Positions 13,401-24,019 of a stretch of DNA of 64,000 nt are shown in pieces. Origin of the DNA: Mytilus galloprovincialis (Eukaryota > Mollusca > Bivalvia > Mytilida > Mytilidae); the NCBI RefSeq assembly GCF_965363235.1, contig NC_134844.1, positions 88,126,664 through 88,190,663 on the forward strand, written 5' to 3'. A program made the position numbers and the translations under genes. The notes under the pieces were generated by a model. It was not told where the DNA came from, searched no databases, and was given only the letters and a program-made list of their open reading frames with translations. Position 1 is the stretch's first letter. Each line of letters starts with the position of its first letter.

Positions 13401-16400
13401 AGTGTGCACTTTTATGTGAACTTTCCATTTCTGTGTAGAACCATTCCATCAGCGCCTACATCCGGAGTATATATCTGTCAATTGATACGATATTCCCGTG
13501 CATGTATATCCTATCATGATTTCCTTGATAAGGGGTTGCTGCTTGCAAGGGACCTATTGAAGTAAGAGTTCCAAACGGTGAAGTTGAAATCATCCCTTCG
13601 TAAATTTTACGAACGCCATCACGAGGTGGTTAAATGTTATAGAACTACCTTTTCACAGATCATATCGGATATATTTCTGATGTCGTAACTACAAACGACT
13701 TCCCTTTCCACCACTATTTACCGGGTTTGTAATAACATGAGCAACACGACGGGTGCCACATGTGGAGCGGGATAAGCTAACCCTTCAAGGGCACCTGAGA
13801 TCAACCCAAGTTTTCGGTGGGGTTCGTGTTACTTACTCTTTAGTTTCTATGTTGTGTATGTGTACTTTTATTTGTCTTTTTTTCTTGTTTTGCCATTTTT
13901 GCATTTGTTTTCGATCTATGAGTTTGACTGACCCTCTGGTATCTTTCGTCCATCTTGCATGCGATTCAAACGACTTCAGCAAACAACAAATTGGAAACAC
14001 ATATATAATGAACGTGTCCATATGTGTCCACATTTCTATGTCATAACCAGTTAGAGTTTCCCTTATTGGTACTTGACTCAACAGTAAAAAAAAAAGTGTA
14101 TTTTGTATAACCAGCTTAAAGTAATATGTGCTCTGATAACGCTTTTTAAAATAGCTGAAGAAAACTCTTAGATTTAGTCACATGATCAGATGTAAAGAAT
14201 AAACGAATTATTTTAATTGATGGACTTACATTAATGATAAACGTCACCCATAATCCTTCTTGAATAATATTTGCAACTGCAACAAAACACAATAGCACAG
14301 CAGTCTAGTAATAGAAAAAGTATTGCAGTGTAAACGATGTACTAAACAACATCAATATATAAAAAAGGAGACACTTAATATAAGTATATGTATGTAGGTG
14401 TATACATACATATTGTTATATTATCTATCAGTATGATTATGATGATGTAAAATGCATCGTATCAATCTATTTTGATTTCACTAAAACAATACTTATAGTT
14501 ACACAATTGAAAACATAATTTTTAAATTTCTACAAATGACGTAAGTAAACCTATTTAAAACAGTGACTGCATATATGTCATTCAAAGTAATAGTAATGAG
14601 CAACAAGCAAATGTTCATTTCTAATATTTCACAGGTAACAGGTACGACTGCGTAGAAATACATTCTCAATGGTAAACACTGTTAGATTTGAAAATATTTA
14701 CAAATTTCAAGAGAAGGATGCAATCAAAATGATTAACTGTTTGAACGACAATATATTTATTGAGTTTTGAGGATTTATATTTCAACAGAGAGTCGGCAAT
14801 CCAATTGGTACTCATTGTAAATTTATACTGGGCGATTCATTTTTGTTATTGCATGAAGCATAATTCATTCAGAACCTTCTAAAAGACAAACATAAAAAGC
14901 ACCTTGCGAAATTCTTTAATTTTACTCTCATATATAATGATCATGTCCTATCACCGAATAAGCTATATTGAAGTCAGTACATATAATTGTGAACATGAAA
15001 CTGGGGATACTCCTGACACTAGAAGGACTGCTTCATACCTTGATCTCTCCCTCTATATTCACACAGGTGGACGAATTCAAATAAATTTATAATAAACAAT
15101 ATTTCAACTTCAAAATTAATAATTTCCCATTTTTAGCAGTACTATACTCTTTGCCCATCTTATGGTGTTTGCATATCTGAGTTGATACGTAATGCTCGTG
15201 CATGTTTGCACTAAATATATAGTTTATATGAACTTCATATACAAGGGTGTGCTTCTTACGCAAACTGCTACAACAGAGTTATGAAGAGGAAAGATAAAAA
15301 AAAATGACACCAATACGATTTGTTGATCACTACGATTCGTTTGTGTCTAACCTTACTATCGACATTTTTTACTAAGTCTTATATTGTGGTTTACTATCAT
15401 CTGGTATGCTTTACCATTGTGACCTTTTTTCCGAATATGAGTTACTCGTTGTTCTTCTACAATGTTTTTTTTGTGTTTTATATTGTTCTTTACTTCACCT
15501 TGTCTTACAGATCAATTATTTTTTCTATACGTATATAAAAATGATAATTAATCAGCTATTTCATGTACGTATGATATGCACATAATTTTGTTTATATACA
15601 CAGTTTTGATTTAGAAAAAAACTCAATAAGGTGATAAAATACAAATTATAACACCATAAAAAACACAATTTCATTATAATCTTCTCAATAAAGTCAGAAA
15701 ATACATCCAATAACTCGATTAAAAAGTTAAAAAAAAAAACTTATATGTGTCTACAATAAATCTGTTCTATAAAATTGAAAATGGAAATGGGGAATGTGTC
15801 AAAGAGACAACAACCCGACCATAGAAGAACAGACAACAGCAGAAGGTCACCAACAGGTCTTCAATGCAGCGAAAAATTCACGCACCCGGAGGCGTCCTTT
15901 AGCTTCTACATTTTTTAGAAATTTACATGCGATAATATGATTTTCACAAAAACATACGTCACGTTTTGTAGTGTGAATATATTGGTGGGACGCATATCTC
16001 AAACTCTATTTGGGGTGTTCTATAGAAAAATATAGTATACTGTCGTTAATTCGCGGGAGATGTCCGTTTTATTCTGTGGTTAACTATTACAAAATTTCTT
16101 AATTTTCTGTCCTGATGTTTTTTCAGATATTGATTTTTGACTTTCCATTTTTAATTTTCTTTGCAGAGCGCTAATTTTTTTATTTTACTTTTTCTACAAT
16201 TGCTCCGCATTTTCTTTTGAAAACAGAACTTTCGTTACCTGAACAATTTTAAAATTGAACCTGTACATATCATGTAAATGTATCACTTTAATTTCTGATG
16301 AATATCTGTTCAGTCTCTGTTTTAATCACTTAACCTATGTGAATTTTGAAATTTTAAAATTATACAATCGTTATTCAAGTTTTAAGTATATAACTGTAAT

Positions 16401-18331
16401 TATTGTTTAATCAAAAAACAAAGTGGCGAAAATTACCAGAGGGACAATTAAACCCTTTGATCGAAATAAACTGACATTGTCATTGCTAAAACAGAAAAAG
16501 ACAACCGGACAAATAATAGTACAAAAGACACAACATAGAACACGACAGACTAAGCAACACGAATCCAACCCAGAACTGGAGTGATCTCAGGTGCTCCGTA
16601 TGGTAAGCAGATCTTGTCCAAATTGGGCACGCGTCGTGTTGCTCATGTTATTACAAACCCGGTAAATAGTCTAATTCGGTAAGTCAAATTCGTGAAAAGG
16701 GAACGGGTTTGTAGTTACGACATAAGGAACATATTCAGTTAAATCAGAATGGATTGATAATATTCATTTTACATCATTATATTCATAATGGCATTAATGA
16801 AATAAAGCAGACCAAGGAAAATCGTAAGTGTACGTGTATAGTTATCAAATGTATTTGGCTTATCATTTAGTAGGCCAGACGCGCGTGTCGTCTACATACG
16901 ACGCATCAGTGACGCTTAGATCAAAATAGCCAAACAAGCTAGTACAAAGACTAAAAGAATTTATGACCTAAAATTAAAAAAAGATTGTACATGCTCGAGT
17001 ATTGATATTTCTTTTTATGTATACGATAGGACTTTTAACTGGCATCTCAATCGTCATGATCAAACCATATAGGTTAAGTCAATAATATTATTAGCCTTCT
17101 TCGAAATTGTAAATACAGCCTTCTAAGAAATTTATTTTTTTAACCTTGAGTTACGCCAATGATACACGAAATTCGCGGTTACTTAAAACATCGAAGGAAA
17201 ATATTTGTTTTCAAATTATAAATTAAAGAGCATACATAATAAATACTTACGACAAAACTGAGGATTGACTTCCATTTTGGTATGGCCATGACAACGTATG
17301 AAAATATAACAACTGCTATTGATAGAGACGAAAAAGTTACAGTCACAATGGAAAACGTGTTGATAGCACTTGTGAAGGTATGATTGGAAATGTTTATTTC
17401 GGAGAATAATTCTTGAATATCTGAGTTTCCAAATACTTTGTCAAATCGTATGTTGATAGCAAGACAAAGCACCGCAAGGTTGAAAATCTGTAAATTGAAA
17501 AAATTAGTGAATTGCAAACGTGTGTAGTAATAATAACAGAGACCTTGTGCAATAACTTCCAAGTTCAGTTTAAAAGTGTTTTTCGGCAAGATTAATGAAT
17601 TAGACATATCTAGTAAAAATAGCATTTTTTTACTTATTCAATATGTATTGTATGACATGAATTCATCTGTATAAATACAGCAGTACTATACCGATGTGCA
17701 AAACTCATAAATCGATTGACAAACACAAATCCTATTCATAAACCAAAACGAGGGAACCGTATTAAATACAAGAAAATAACGATACAACATTAAAATGTAA
17801 CTCCCACAGAAACGAACTAAGCGTTAGACAAAATCCGTTGCGAATAACAAATATAACATCAAAACTAAATACATGAATTTGGGATAGAAAAGTACCGTGA
17901 CACGTCTTAAAATAATGTGTATATGTTATGCCGACAACATAGAATATAATGAATATATAGTTTCTTTTTGTTGAGATTTAACGACGTTTTTGTCGATAAC
18001 GTGACATATTGATGTGTATTTTAATCAACCTGTTAAATTGGTTTGTTGTATCAGCGAACTGTTTCGTATGTCTCCTTCCATTTTTTACCATATTCTATAG
18101 AATGTAGGTCAAAGAATACAGGTGTCTTTTATATGTCATAGAAAAGCAGTCAGATGACGCTTACACTGTCAGTTTATTTTTTTTTTATTTATGAGTTTGA
18201 CTGTCCCTTTGGTATCTTTCGTACCTCTTTTACAAGAAAATACTTGTAATCAACTATAGATAGAATATATACTCAAAATACTCACAAACAGACATCCAAG
18301 AGATATAAATTGAACCAGTGTTATTTTGGAC
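7031..18331 (-). CDS. Tetraspanin T2 (seven exons found; N-terminal exon not found)
   Basis: A four-pass membrane protein of the tetraspanin superfamily. These organise partner proteins in the plasma membrane; this one's partner is unknown. Exons in reading order: 18286-18331 (start of TM1), 17251-17487 (rest of TM1, small loop, TM2), 14230-14304 (TM3), 13219-13350 (LEL part 1), 12131-12325 (LEL part 2 with ECCG), 8789-8872 (end of LEL and TM4), 7031-7432 (C-terminal tail). All have AG/GT borders, and all junctions between them are phase 0. They encode about 389 residues. The loop shows ECCG, then VQCC, NC and SC, the usual cysteine pattern of a disulfide-bonded tetraspanin loop. The tail of about 125 charged residues is much longer than the family norm. 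The first found exon starts in mid-codon, so a small upstream exon with the ATG is missing from this model. Confidence 0.85.
7433..8788 (-). other. T2 intron between TM4 and tail exons
   Basis: No recognised feature; A+T-rich intronic sequence. Confidence 0.5.
8789..8872 (-). CDS. T2 exon: last LEL cysteine and TM4
   Basis: 28 codons between a TTTCAG acceptor and a GTTAGT donor, beginning SCDDAVKHRLGVYS and continuing into a hydrophobic stretch that ends FAE. The T3 exon at 29023-29106 has exactly the same length and register (TCADA start). Confidence 0.85.
9352..9800 (+). mobile_element. RT-element fragment (probably Penelope-like), broken copy
   Basis: A 5'-truncated copy of the reverse-transcriptase family seen best at 24861-25736. 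It keeps the region after the catalytic domain, with recognisable YDKRDDFNFPI, NFPFLS and SQLIRY blocks and a later KFYG block. It sits in the T2 intron between the LEL part 2 and TM4 exons. The copy is broken and old. Confidence 0.75.
9800..10320 (-). repeat. Dispersed repeat R3, two partial copies
   Basis: Reverse-orientation fragments of the family whose other copies are at 17660-17915, 32108-32460 and 62172-62504. Signatures are a gacgtg(gt)CACGGTACTT segment and a terminal TGTTGCCTTTATTTGTG. Confidence 0.65.
10780..10930 (+). repeat. Dispersed repeat R2 fragment
   Basis: A fragment of the family marked by GCGCGTCTGGCGTA. Fuller copies are at 49540-49880, 50580-50840 and 57140-57440. Confidence 0.5.
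11080..11300 (-). repeat. Dispersed repeat R3/R4 mosaic fragment
   Basis: It carries the motif TGTACCAAGTCAGGAA(A)ATGG of family R4, followed by a TTTCTGTGTGTGTTGCATTT segment like R3. It looks like a composite or nested insertion. Confidence 0.45.
11480..11965 (+). repeat. Dispersed repeat R2 fragments
   Basis: Two pieces contain AAACGCGCGTCTAACGT near 11530 and AAACGCGCGTCTTGCGTCGA near 11900. The second runs on into CCCCAAGGGTATCACCAGCC, the 3' part of family R2. Confidence 0.6.
12131..12325 (-). CDS. T2 exon: LEL part 2 with Cys-Cys-Gly
   Basis: 65 codons between a TTATAG acceptor and a GTGAAT donor. It begins AECCGVGLMNAM, the defining tetraspanin CCG at the same position as LQCCGV in T3, and contains further cysteines in VQCC and DRNC before ending YFHSE. 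The final loop cysteine is supplied by the next exon. One N-glycosylation sequon (NCT) is visible. Confidence 0.9.
12560..12870 (-). repeat. Dispersed repeat R4 copy
   Basis: Recognised by GAGGAAAATTCAAAACGGAA, then CTTGGTACAGGCATTTTC and GTAGAAAATGG. Related copies lie at 30240-30480, 40500-40630, 44780-44940, 47115-47240, 53295-53690, 59300-59460 and 60515-60660. Confidence 0.6.
13219..13350 (-). CDS. T2 exon: LEL part 1
   Basis: 44 codons between a CTTATAG acceptor and a GTATAC donor. It begins ESSDLRDELMNQF and ends WNTLFVQ, the amphipathic helix region and tryptophan that normally come just before the CCG motif. It also holds a Ser/Tyr/His-rich segment (SGYHYSDYSGHYDSE), unusual for this position. 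Confidence 0.85.
13440..13960 (+). mobile_element. RT-element 3' fragment with tail, broken copy
   Basis: It matches the end of the RT ORF at 25470-25736 and then the 3' tail, ending at TGGTATCTTTCGTCCATCTT. It inserted in the T2 intron between the TM3 and LEL part 1 exons. Broken copy, moderately old. Confidence 0.7.
14230..14304 (-). CDS. T2 exon: TM3
   Basis: 25 codons between a TACTAG acceptor and a GTAAGT donor, beginning TAVLLCFVAVANIIQEGLW. It is almost wholly hydrophobic. The T4 TM3 exon (41736-41810) and the interrupted T3 TM3 exon are also exactly 75 nt. Confidence 0.85.
14690..15375 (+). mobile_element. RT-element fragment, old broken copy
   Basis: A more diverged copy of the same family covering part of the catalytic region (a GTHC block in place of GTNC) and the downstream SASYLDL-like and KFYG-like regions. 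It lies in a T2 intron, between the TM3 and TM2 exons. It is heavily broken. Confidence 0.65.
15376..15770 (-). other. T2 intron, no recognised feature
   Basis: A+T-rich intronic sequence with short poly-A and poly-T runs. Confidence 0.4.
15775..15905. repeat. Dispersed repeat R5
   Basis: Contains GTGTCAAAGAGACAACAACC and CACCCGGAGGCGTCCTTTAG. I recognise it as a repeat common in mussel transcripts and introns; class unknown. Confidence 0.5.
15906..16424 (-). other. T2 intron, no recognised feature
   Basis: A+T-rich intronic sequence. A CCACCAATATA-like stretch near 15970-15990 does not match any element I know. Confidence 0.3.
16425..16735 (-). repeat. 3' tail of the RT-element family, minus orientation
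   Basis: The reverse complement of the family tail, with CGCGTCGTGTTGCTCATG and ATTACAAACCCGGTAAATAG. The opposite orientation to the other intronic copies shows an independent insertion. Confidence 0.65.
17251..17487 (-). CDS. T2 exon: rest of TM1, small loop and TM2
   Basis: 79 codons between a TTTACAG acceptor and a GTAAGTATTT donor. It begins IFNLAVLCLAINIRFDKVFG (hydrophobic end of TM1, then the small extracellular loop) and later has a second hydrophobic stretch, SIVTVTFSSLSIAVVIF, followed by a basic turn PKWKS. The relic exon at 52320-52556 has the same length and aligns without gaps. A sequon (NIS, NHT) lies in the small loop. Confidence 0.85.
17660..17915 (+). repeat. Dispersed repeat R3 copy
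   Basis: It contains CAGTACTATACCG, a CAAAACTCATAAATCGATTGAC piece and AGTACCGTGACACGTCTTA, all shared with 32108-32460 and 62172-62504. Confidence 0.65.
18185..18235 (+). repeat. End of an RT-element tail
   Basis: The terminal segment ATGAGTTTGACTGTCCCTTT followed by GGTATCTTTCG, as in the tail at 25990-26040. Confidence 0.5.
18286..18331 (-). CDS. T2 exon: start of TM1
   Basis: 46 nt between a TTTTAG acceptor and a GTGAGT donor: one base that completes a split codon, then SKITLVQFISLGCLF. It matches the T3 exon at 38236-38281 in length and phase, and leads into the TM1 remainder at 17487. The exon carrying the ATG must lie upstream (higher coordinates); I could not find it with confidence. 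Confidence 0.7.
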
Positions 18332-19430
18332 CTAAAATGTAAAGAATGCAGAGCACGATATTGAATTAAAAATTATGATGAAGACTATACAAATTTTTAT
18401 TTTCAATTGGAATAATTGATTCATTCTTAAAATGATGTATTGCATGTAAGTGCATATTTATATTATTGAAAGCATGCCTCAACGACGTTGCAGGTTTTTT
18501 TTTTACGGAAAATAGATGATATGTGTTGTCTGCTACCCTATATATATGAATCAGAATCCTGTTTTCTTTTTATTAACTATTCATGCGTCTCACTAAACAC
18601 ATTTTTTAGATAAAAAAAGATACCATCGGCACAATAAAGTCCACCGTGCTTTTTTACAAATTTATCTTAAATTGATATGAAAATGTGTTGACTCTTATTA
18701 GAAGAAAAAAACATTAAAATTATAATATCACTACATTTCTCTCATATTTTACGAACTTTAATATAATATATGTAAGAAGTCTCAGGCTTTATTGTCGGAA
18801 TCAAAAACAAAAATCCGTGTATTACCATTATTATCACATTGTATGAGATGTATATCGTTAATTGTTTCATGGTGAGGGTTTTTCCTAGGTTTTTAGTTTT
18901 CCGTCGATTTTTATAACTTTTCTTGCTTATTTTCTAACCTTTATATTTACACATTTTGCAAAGCAACCTCTTTTTTGAAATGATAAAACAACTGTAAGTA
19001 AATTGTGAACAAGGACGACTGTAACAGATTAATTGCAATACTCATATAAGAAGACCCTATATCAGTACTGAACGAATAACAATGAGATGAAGAACAACGA
19101 TCAAGTTGTTGAAGTATTTTCTAAACTATGTTAAAAATAAATCTAGAGTTGTCTCTCTTTGTCTGTTAATTATAATTCACAAATACCAAAATTGAAAACT
19201 ACAGACTTTCTGTATATTATACTCATTTGTGTAGAGGTTCCATCCTCTGTATTTCATTTACAACTTATACAAAAACAATCCTTTGAATTAAACATACATT
19301 TTATTACACCAACTTGTATTTACATTTTCATTACTAGAATATACATTTTTACTTTGTGGCATTACTTTGGCTACAGAGTATTCTATAATATTTTGTTGAG
19401 GCGCCAAGGTGACTACTGATTACCTATACA
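18332..19430. other. No recognised feature
   Basis: It should contain the missing T2 5' exon and promoter. A possible ATG-containing stretch near 18810-18870 (minus) has the wrong phase, so I did not call it. Confidence 0.3.
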
Positions 19431-19850
19431 CAATGGCTATCAGCTAACCTATGTTGACATAGTGTCATAAAACCCCTGGTAGTTAAACACGGTTACACCA
19501 CCACCTACCATGGGGAGTGACCGGGGAAAACACTCGTATTACCAATGCTCCAGTTATTAGTGCCCCACCTGTTGGCAGGTGTAGGCCTCCCCTCTATAGG
19601 ATGAGGTGGAGGAGGTCCAAGAGTCATACATCTGTAGACCCCACCGTTACCACTAACCACATTTTCCAAACCTGCAAATGTTAGAACTTGTCAGGCCAGA
19701 GCAAGGGCCGAGTGAAACAATCCCCCAATCACTACCAGTCTCCCTGGACCGCCACATGAGAGCCCAAGTCAGCTACCAAATCTGACATGGGTTCTCACCT
19801 CCACAAAATTTTCCGATTATGGAATCTTTGAAAAAGTTGATTTTATTGTG
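19430..19850. other. GC-richer island of unknown nature
   Basis: About 400 bp with base composition clearly different from its surroundings, with blocks such as CCACCACCTACCATGGGGAG and GATGAGGTGGAGGAGGTCC. I find no long ORF, tRNA or rRNA feature. It may be part of a mobile element, possibly linked to the LTR-element remnant that follows. Confidence 0.3.
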
Positions 19851-20289
19851 CGTAGGAAAGACTCAACCCCCCCCCTTTTTGTGTATTATTGAAGAAAATC
19901 TGATTTCCAGTTTGTGAAAAATGAGTTCCATCTGTTCTGTATAAAGACACTTCACTTGCCCTAATGTTCTCATGTAATATAGCTTTACCCCCGTTTTCTA
20001 TAACAAAGTTTTTGACCACTAAAAATTACTCCTTTCTGTTCTGTTCTATTATTGCACCCGCATTCAAAGGTGCAAAATGCCAGTATCGCACTGTAGCATT
20101 GAAGACCATATTATAATAACCTTTTTAAATAAAGCCTGGTAACCTAGGGTAGACTATTTTACATTTTCAATTAAACCCTTCCCTGTCAATTCTAAATCTG
20201 TCAAATCATTAGCTCCACAGTGAATAATGATAAAATGAGGGAGGGAGTCCAAATCTTAAAGAGACTATAGAGACAATAACAAGTGGTAA

Positions 20290-21030
20290 CAAGGAGTTAT
20301 CGTTCATAAACTCGGAACAGTAACTTATCAAGTCCAAGTTGGAGATTTAGTATGGAAGAAACATATTGATCAGATTCGTGAATTCGTACCGCAGGAAAAC
20401 AAAGACATACAAAACATACTTGAAATTCCAACATCTGATATCGACACTGTATTCATTACAGTACCAACATGAAATTCAAACCGCGATACCGAAAACTCTG
20501 AAAATAACAATGAATCCGAACAAACTAAAATAACCGAAAATAAAACAGTTGAAAATGCTAATGAGAATATCGTTACGAACCGCACAGAAAGTGTAAGAAA
20601 GGCACCAGAGAGACTTATTGAAAACATGTGACTGTAAATATTTGTGATTAAGTTAGTGTAGTGATATATCTGTAGGTTTAGGATTTCATAATTGAACATT
20701 TAATATATAGTCAGTAATGCTTGTATCTATTTAGTTCAATATTGAGTTTATTACTTTCATTCACTAGAGATTAATCTTGTTTATCTTGATCTTATAAATT
20801 AAAAGGGGAAAGATTGTTATGTTTACATTATACGTTATCACTATTATAGTTTAATTGGCTTATAATTAATACTGACAGTTAGGAATTTATAATCATCAAA
20901 TTAGCGGGTGTTGTGTATTTGGTCTATAACCCTATGATTGCACTGACACACTGTTTTGTACTGTGGGAGATGTGATGTGTAATAGCCAATATTCACCGTG
21001 TATATTTCCCCAAGATAAATTTGGATTTTT
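20290..21030 (+). mobile_element. Ty3/Gypsy LTR retrotransposon, 3' end fossil
   Basis: The plus strand shows the end of a pol polyprotein: a VGDLVWKKHIDQIR block, typical of the integrase C-terminus of Ty3/Gypsy elements, followed by a variable Asn/Glu-rich part and APERLIEN near the end. Downstream is a purine tract, AAAAGGGGAAAGA (20801-20813), right before TGTTATG at 20815, the expected polypurine tract and start of the 3' LTR. The LTR's far end is not clear to me; about 21030 is a guess. No 5' part is present. It is broken and looks old. Confidence 0.65.
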
Positions 21031-21036
21031 TTCTAT

Positions 21037-21297
21037 TTATAGCCTTAATTGCTCGTCATAGGTGGCCCAGTTTTCTGACCTCGTTGTCGCTAATCTTATA
21101 TCGCGCATATGTTTTAACAATACCTGTGCCCGTGTACTGTATTTCTCAATGTAGACACTCATAAAAACCATGAATGCTGAAGTCCATTCATTTATTGACA
21201 AATAAACACTCGACGATCTTTTTTCAATGCAAATTTTCCCCCTTTTTAATTTCAAATCGCCCTCGTCTACCTCTTCCATTGCCTTTTGCGTTCTCAA
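21037..21297 (-). pseudogene. Gag-like ORF fragment of a retroelement or recombinase element
   Basis: It encodes a short protein with the blocks SINEWTSAFMVFMSVYIEK and ENWATYDEQLRL. I associate this EWTSAF...YDEQ pattern with ORFs that go with tyrosine-recombinase mobile elements (DIRS-like or Crypton-like) in invertebrates and fish, but the family call is from memory. It is a fragment and is treated as a fossil. Confidence 0.45.
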
Positions 21298-22789
21298 AAG
21301 AGAATGAAGCTCAATAAACTTTCCCTACCAAATGTTTTCCTTAATTTTAAAAGGCACGTGTTCCCCAACTGTGTCATGAATGCTAGATTCTTGTGACGAA
21401 GTGAAATCAATGGAATTATTTGCAATTTCAAAGTTTTGGTGTAACGGGTCGTGCCTTAAAGGGAAATCACACTATTTAAACTACTAATAATAATTCATTA
21501 AATTTTGCATGTAGACAGATCATACTTATTTCAATATTTTAGGCGAAAAAAAAATGGGGTCACCGATGTTGTTTTCGAGATATGACGTCATCAAAAAGTA
21601 AAGAATTGCGTTATACCGTAATATAGAAATAGCGCTCAAAAATGCTAAAAGAAGGCAAAATTATTGAAAAACGATGTTTAACTGGTTTAACTAAAACAGT
21701 CAATTGTAACTTATATCTTATACACATTTATTTTTCTCAGTTTCCTTATTTTTTAAAGCCTTTTTACATTTCCCTCCATTTTAATTTTTAATTGCCGTTT
21801 ATTATAGATTTTTCTTGAAATAAAAAAAATCTACTAATTTTTTTTCCTTCAAACTTCTGCATTAGTTGCAGCTTAAGGGGAGATTTTAAAAGCATTAATA
21901 AAAAAGGGGGGGTCACCGATGTTTTAAATCCGCTACAGTGGAAATAATCTTATTATCAATTTTTGGCGGGAATTATAACTTTTTTCTCTTAACGTTATAT
22001 AGAACGACGTTGCTAGCATAGCAGCATTTCTTGCAATGCTTGGAACTATTGGGTTAAACCTTTTTTCTAAAAAAAATATATATATATTTTTTTTTTTATA
22101 TAGGTATTTTGATTATTCATTATTAAACATACAGTAACAGTTTATTAAAAAGTAATTGTCAAAGTTGGAGTCATCTAAATTTTTTAATTGCATTTGTTGA
22201 ATAGGAAAAACTAATGTGTGCCTCATGCCGTATTAAATAATTAATTTACGGCTTGCAGATTTAGAATCTTCTACTTCGGAAGATTGAGGGTATCTGGGCT
22301 GAAAAGTAACACGTTCCATTTAGACTACAAACAGAATAAATTCACTAACTTGTCCATAGCACCGGGAAGATAAAACCCGAAATGCCGTGTTTAAAAAGCC
22401 ACAAACTCGACACTTTAAAAAACAGCCCACAATGACACCGTTTTCGGAAGAAATTTAAAATTGGCTAACATTTCTGTTATTACACAACGCTCCATAATCG
22501 ACACAAATTAAGTTCGAGTTCCAGTTAAATTTTGAGTGGAAGTTCAAGTTTTATTTTGATTTCGAATATTTTTTCCAGTAAGATTTCTAGTTTAAGCTCG
22601 AGTTACACTTAGAAACTTCTTTAGTTATACTGTTAGATAGAGTAAAAATTCTGGTAAGAGTTTAAATTTTGAGATCCGATGAAATTAAGAGTAAGAATGT
22701 GGTTTCTATTTTCTGTTGGTGCACCTCTTTTTGTTTGAATGTATATTCTTTTATCACATTTATCTTTCATTGTGGTAAATGCACCTGTT

Positions 22790-22960
22790 TTTGCCAATAC
22801 TGATTAATGAGGGGGGCAGGACCTTTTTCGGATCAAGTGTTTTTAAGCTCGGGATTTCGGGATTGACCCTTTCGGGATCCGGGATTTCTTTTTTCGATGT
22901 TCGGGATGTCAGGATTTTTTTTTTAAATTCTGGACCTCGGGATTTCATGTTTTTATTCTA
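22790..22960. repeat. Short repeat with CGGGATTTCGGGA-like units
   Basis: Imperfect repeats of a GGGATTTCGGGAT-type unit. A related piece in the other orientation is at 23460-23525, so the two flank the palindrome at 23290-23451. Confidence 0.4.
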
Positions 22961-23289
22961 ATATGACATCCTTATTACGCTTTGTGAACAAAGCCGTGTT
23001 CTAATGAGCACAAAATATTTTTGACACATGCGCACGAATTTACTGTGTATATTAACGTTATTTCCATCGTTATCCTTTAAAATATATACATTTAAGCAGC
23101 TAACATAAACTTTTATTATATATTTTTTATAAAACAACATATATTTACCCTGCTTGTAATTTTTAAACTTATCAAATATGAAATGTAATGCACAGACTCC
23201 TCGGGGAGGAAATGGGAAAAGCCAAACATTTTTACGGTATTTTCGTACGCTTCGACCTATAAAAATACTGTATTTGTCCTATTAGAATC

Positions 23290-23451
23290 GAAATAATTCC
23301 TTCATGTCATGCTCTATGCTCATTTTAACATGGGTAGGCATTATATTTGACCACATTTTACACCTCGCTAACGCTCAGTGTAAAATATCGACAAATATAA
23401 TGCCTACCCATGTTAAAATGAGCATAGAGCATGACATGAAGGAATTATTTC
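23290..23451. repeat. Perfect palindrome with 59-bp arms (foldback element)
   Basis: Left arm 23290-23348 and right arm 23393-23451 are exact reverse complements by eye. The 44-bp spacer holds a smaller inverted pair, ATTTTACAC and GTGTAAAAT. Arms start GAAATAATTCCTTCATGTCA. The central CTCGCTAACGCTCAGTG is a motif I recall from bivalve repeats. It is probably a foldback or MITE-type DNA element of recent origin, given that the arms have not diverged. Confidence 0.8.
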
Positions 23452-23924
23452 TTAATTTTAAGCCCGGGATTTCGGAATCAGGACTCTTCTGGCCTCCCCC
23501 ACCCCCCATCATTAATGATAGTTAATTTGAAAATAATTAATTGAATTTGTGTGCCAATAATTAAACACTCTCTGCTATACCATGTTGGCTATTTTTGTTT
23601 AAAGAACCAAAGAATAAAGAGTAAAAAAACTGGATGTCCTTTTCAGTCACGGTCTCCGACAATATCCCTTAATCACTGTCGACAGTGATCACATTGAGTG
23701 ATCTAAACTCGAACCTACATCTGAACTTTTATTACTATTTTTTTTATTTTTTTTACAATTGTTTTCTTGATTTTTGCAAAACTTTCAGTGGCAAATATTA
23801 CATGAACATCAGCACAAAACATTTGTCTATATGAGTGGAATATTCTTTCACCAGACGGACCATTAATGTGTTTGTTAGTTCAGCAGTACTCTGTGAGACA
23901 TGTATACATCTCTACATAAATACA

Positions 23925-23966
23925 TGTGTGTGTGTGTGTGTGTGTGTTGGTGTGTGTGTGTGTGTT
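23925..23966. repeat. TG microsatellite
   Basis: An interrupted (TG)n run on the plus strand, split by one GTTGG. Confidence 0.95.
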
Positions 23967-24019
23967 AAATATTTCTCTTGTTGGAGACTTGTAAAGCCAA
24001 ATGTATAGTACGTGTTGAA

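Noticed and set aside
18810-18870. Candidate ATG exon for T2
   Set aside because: An ATG and a GTAATA donor exist on the minus strand, but the length (45 nt) gives the wrong phase for joining to 18331.
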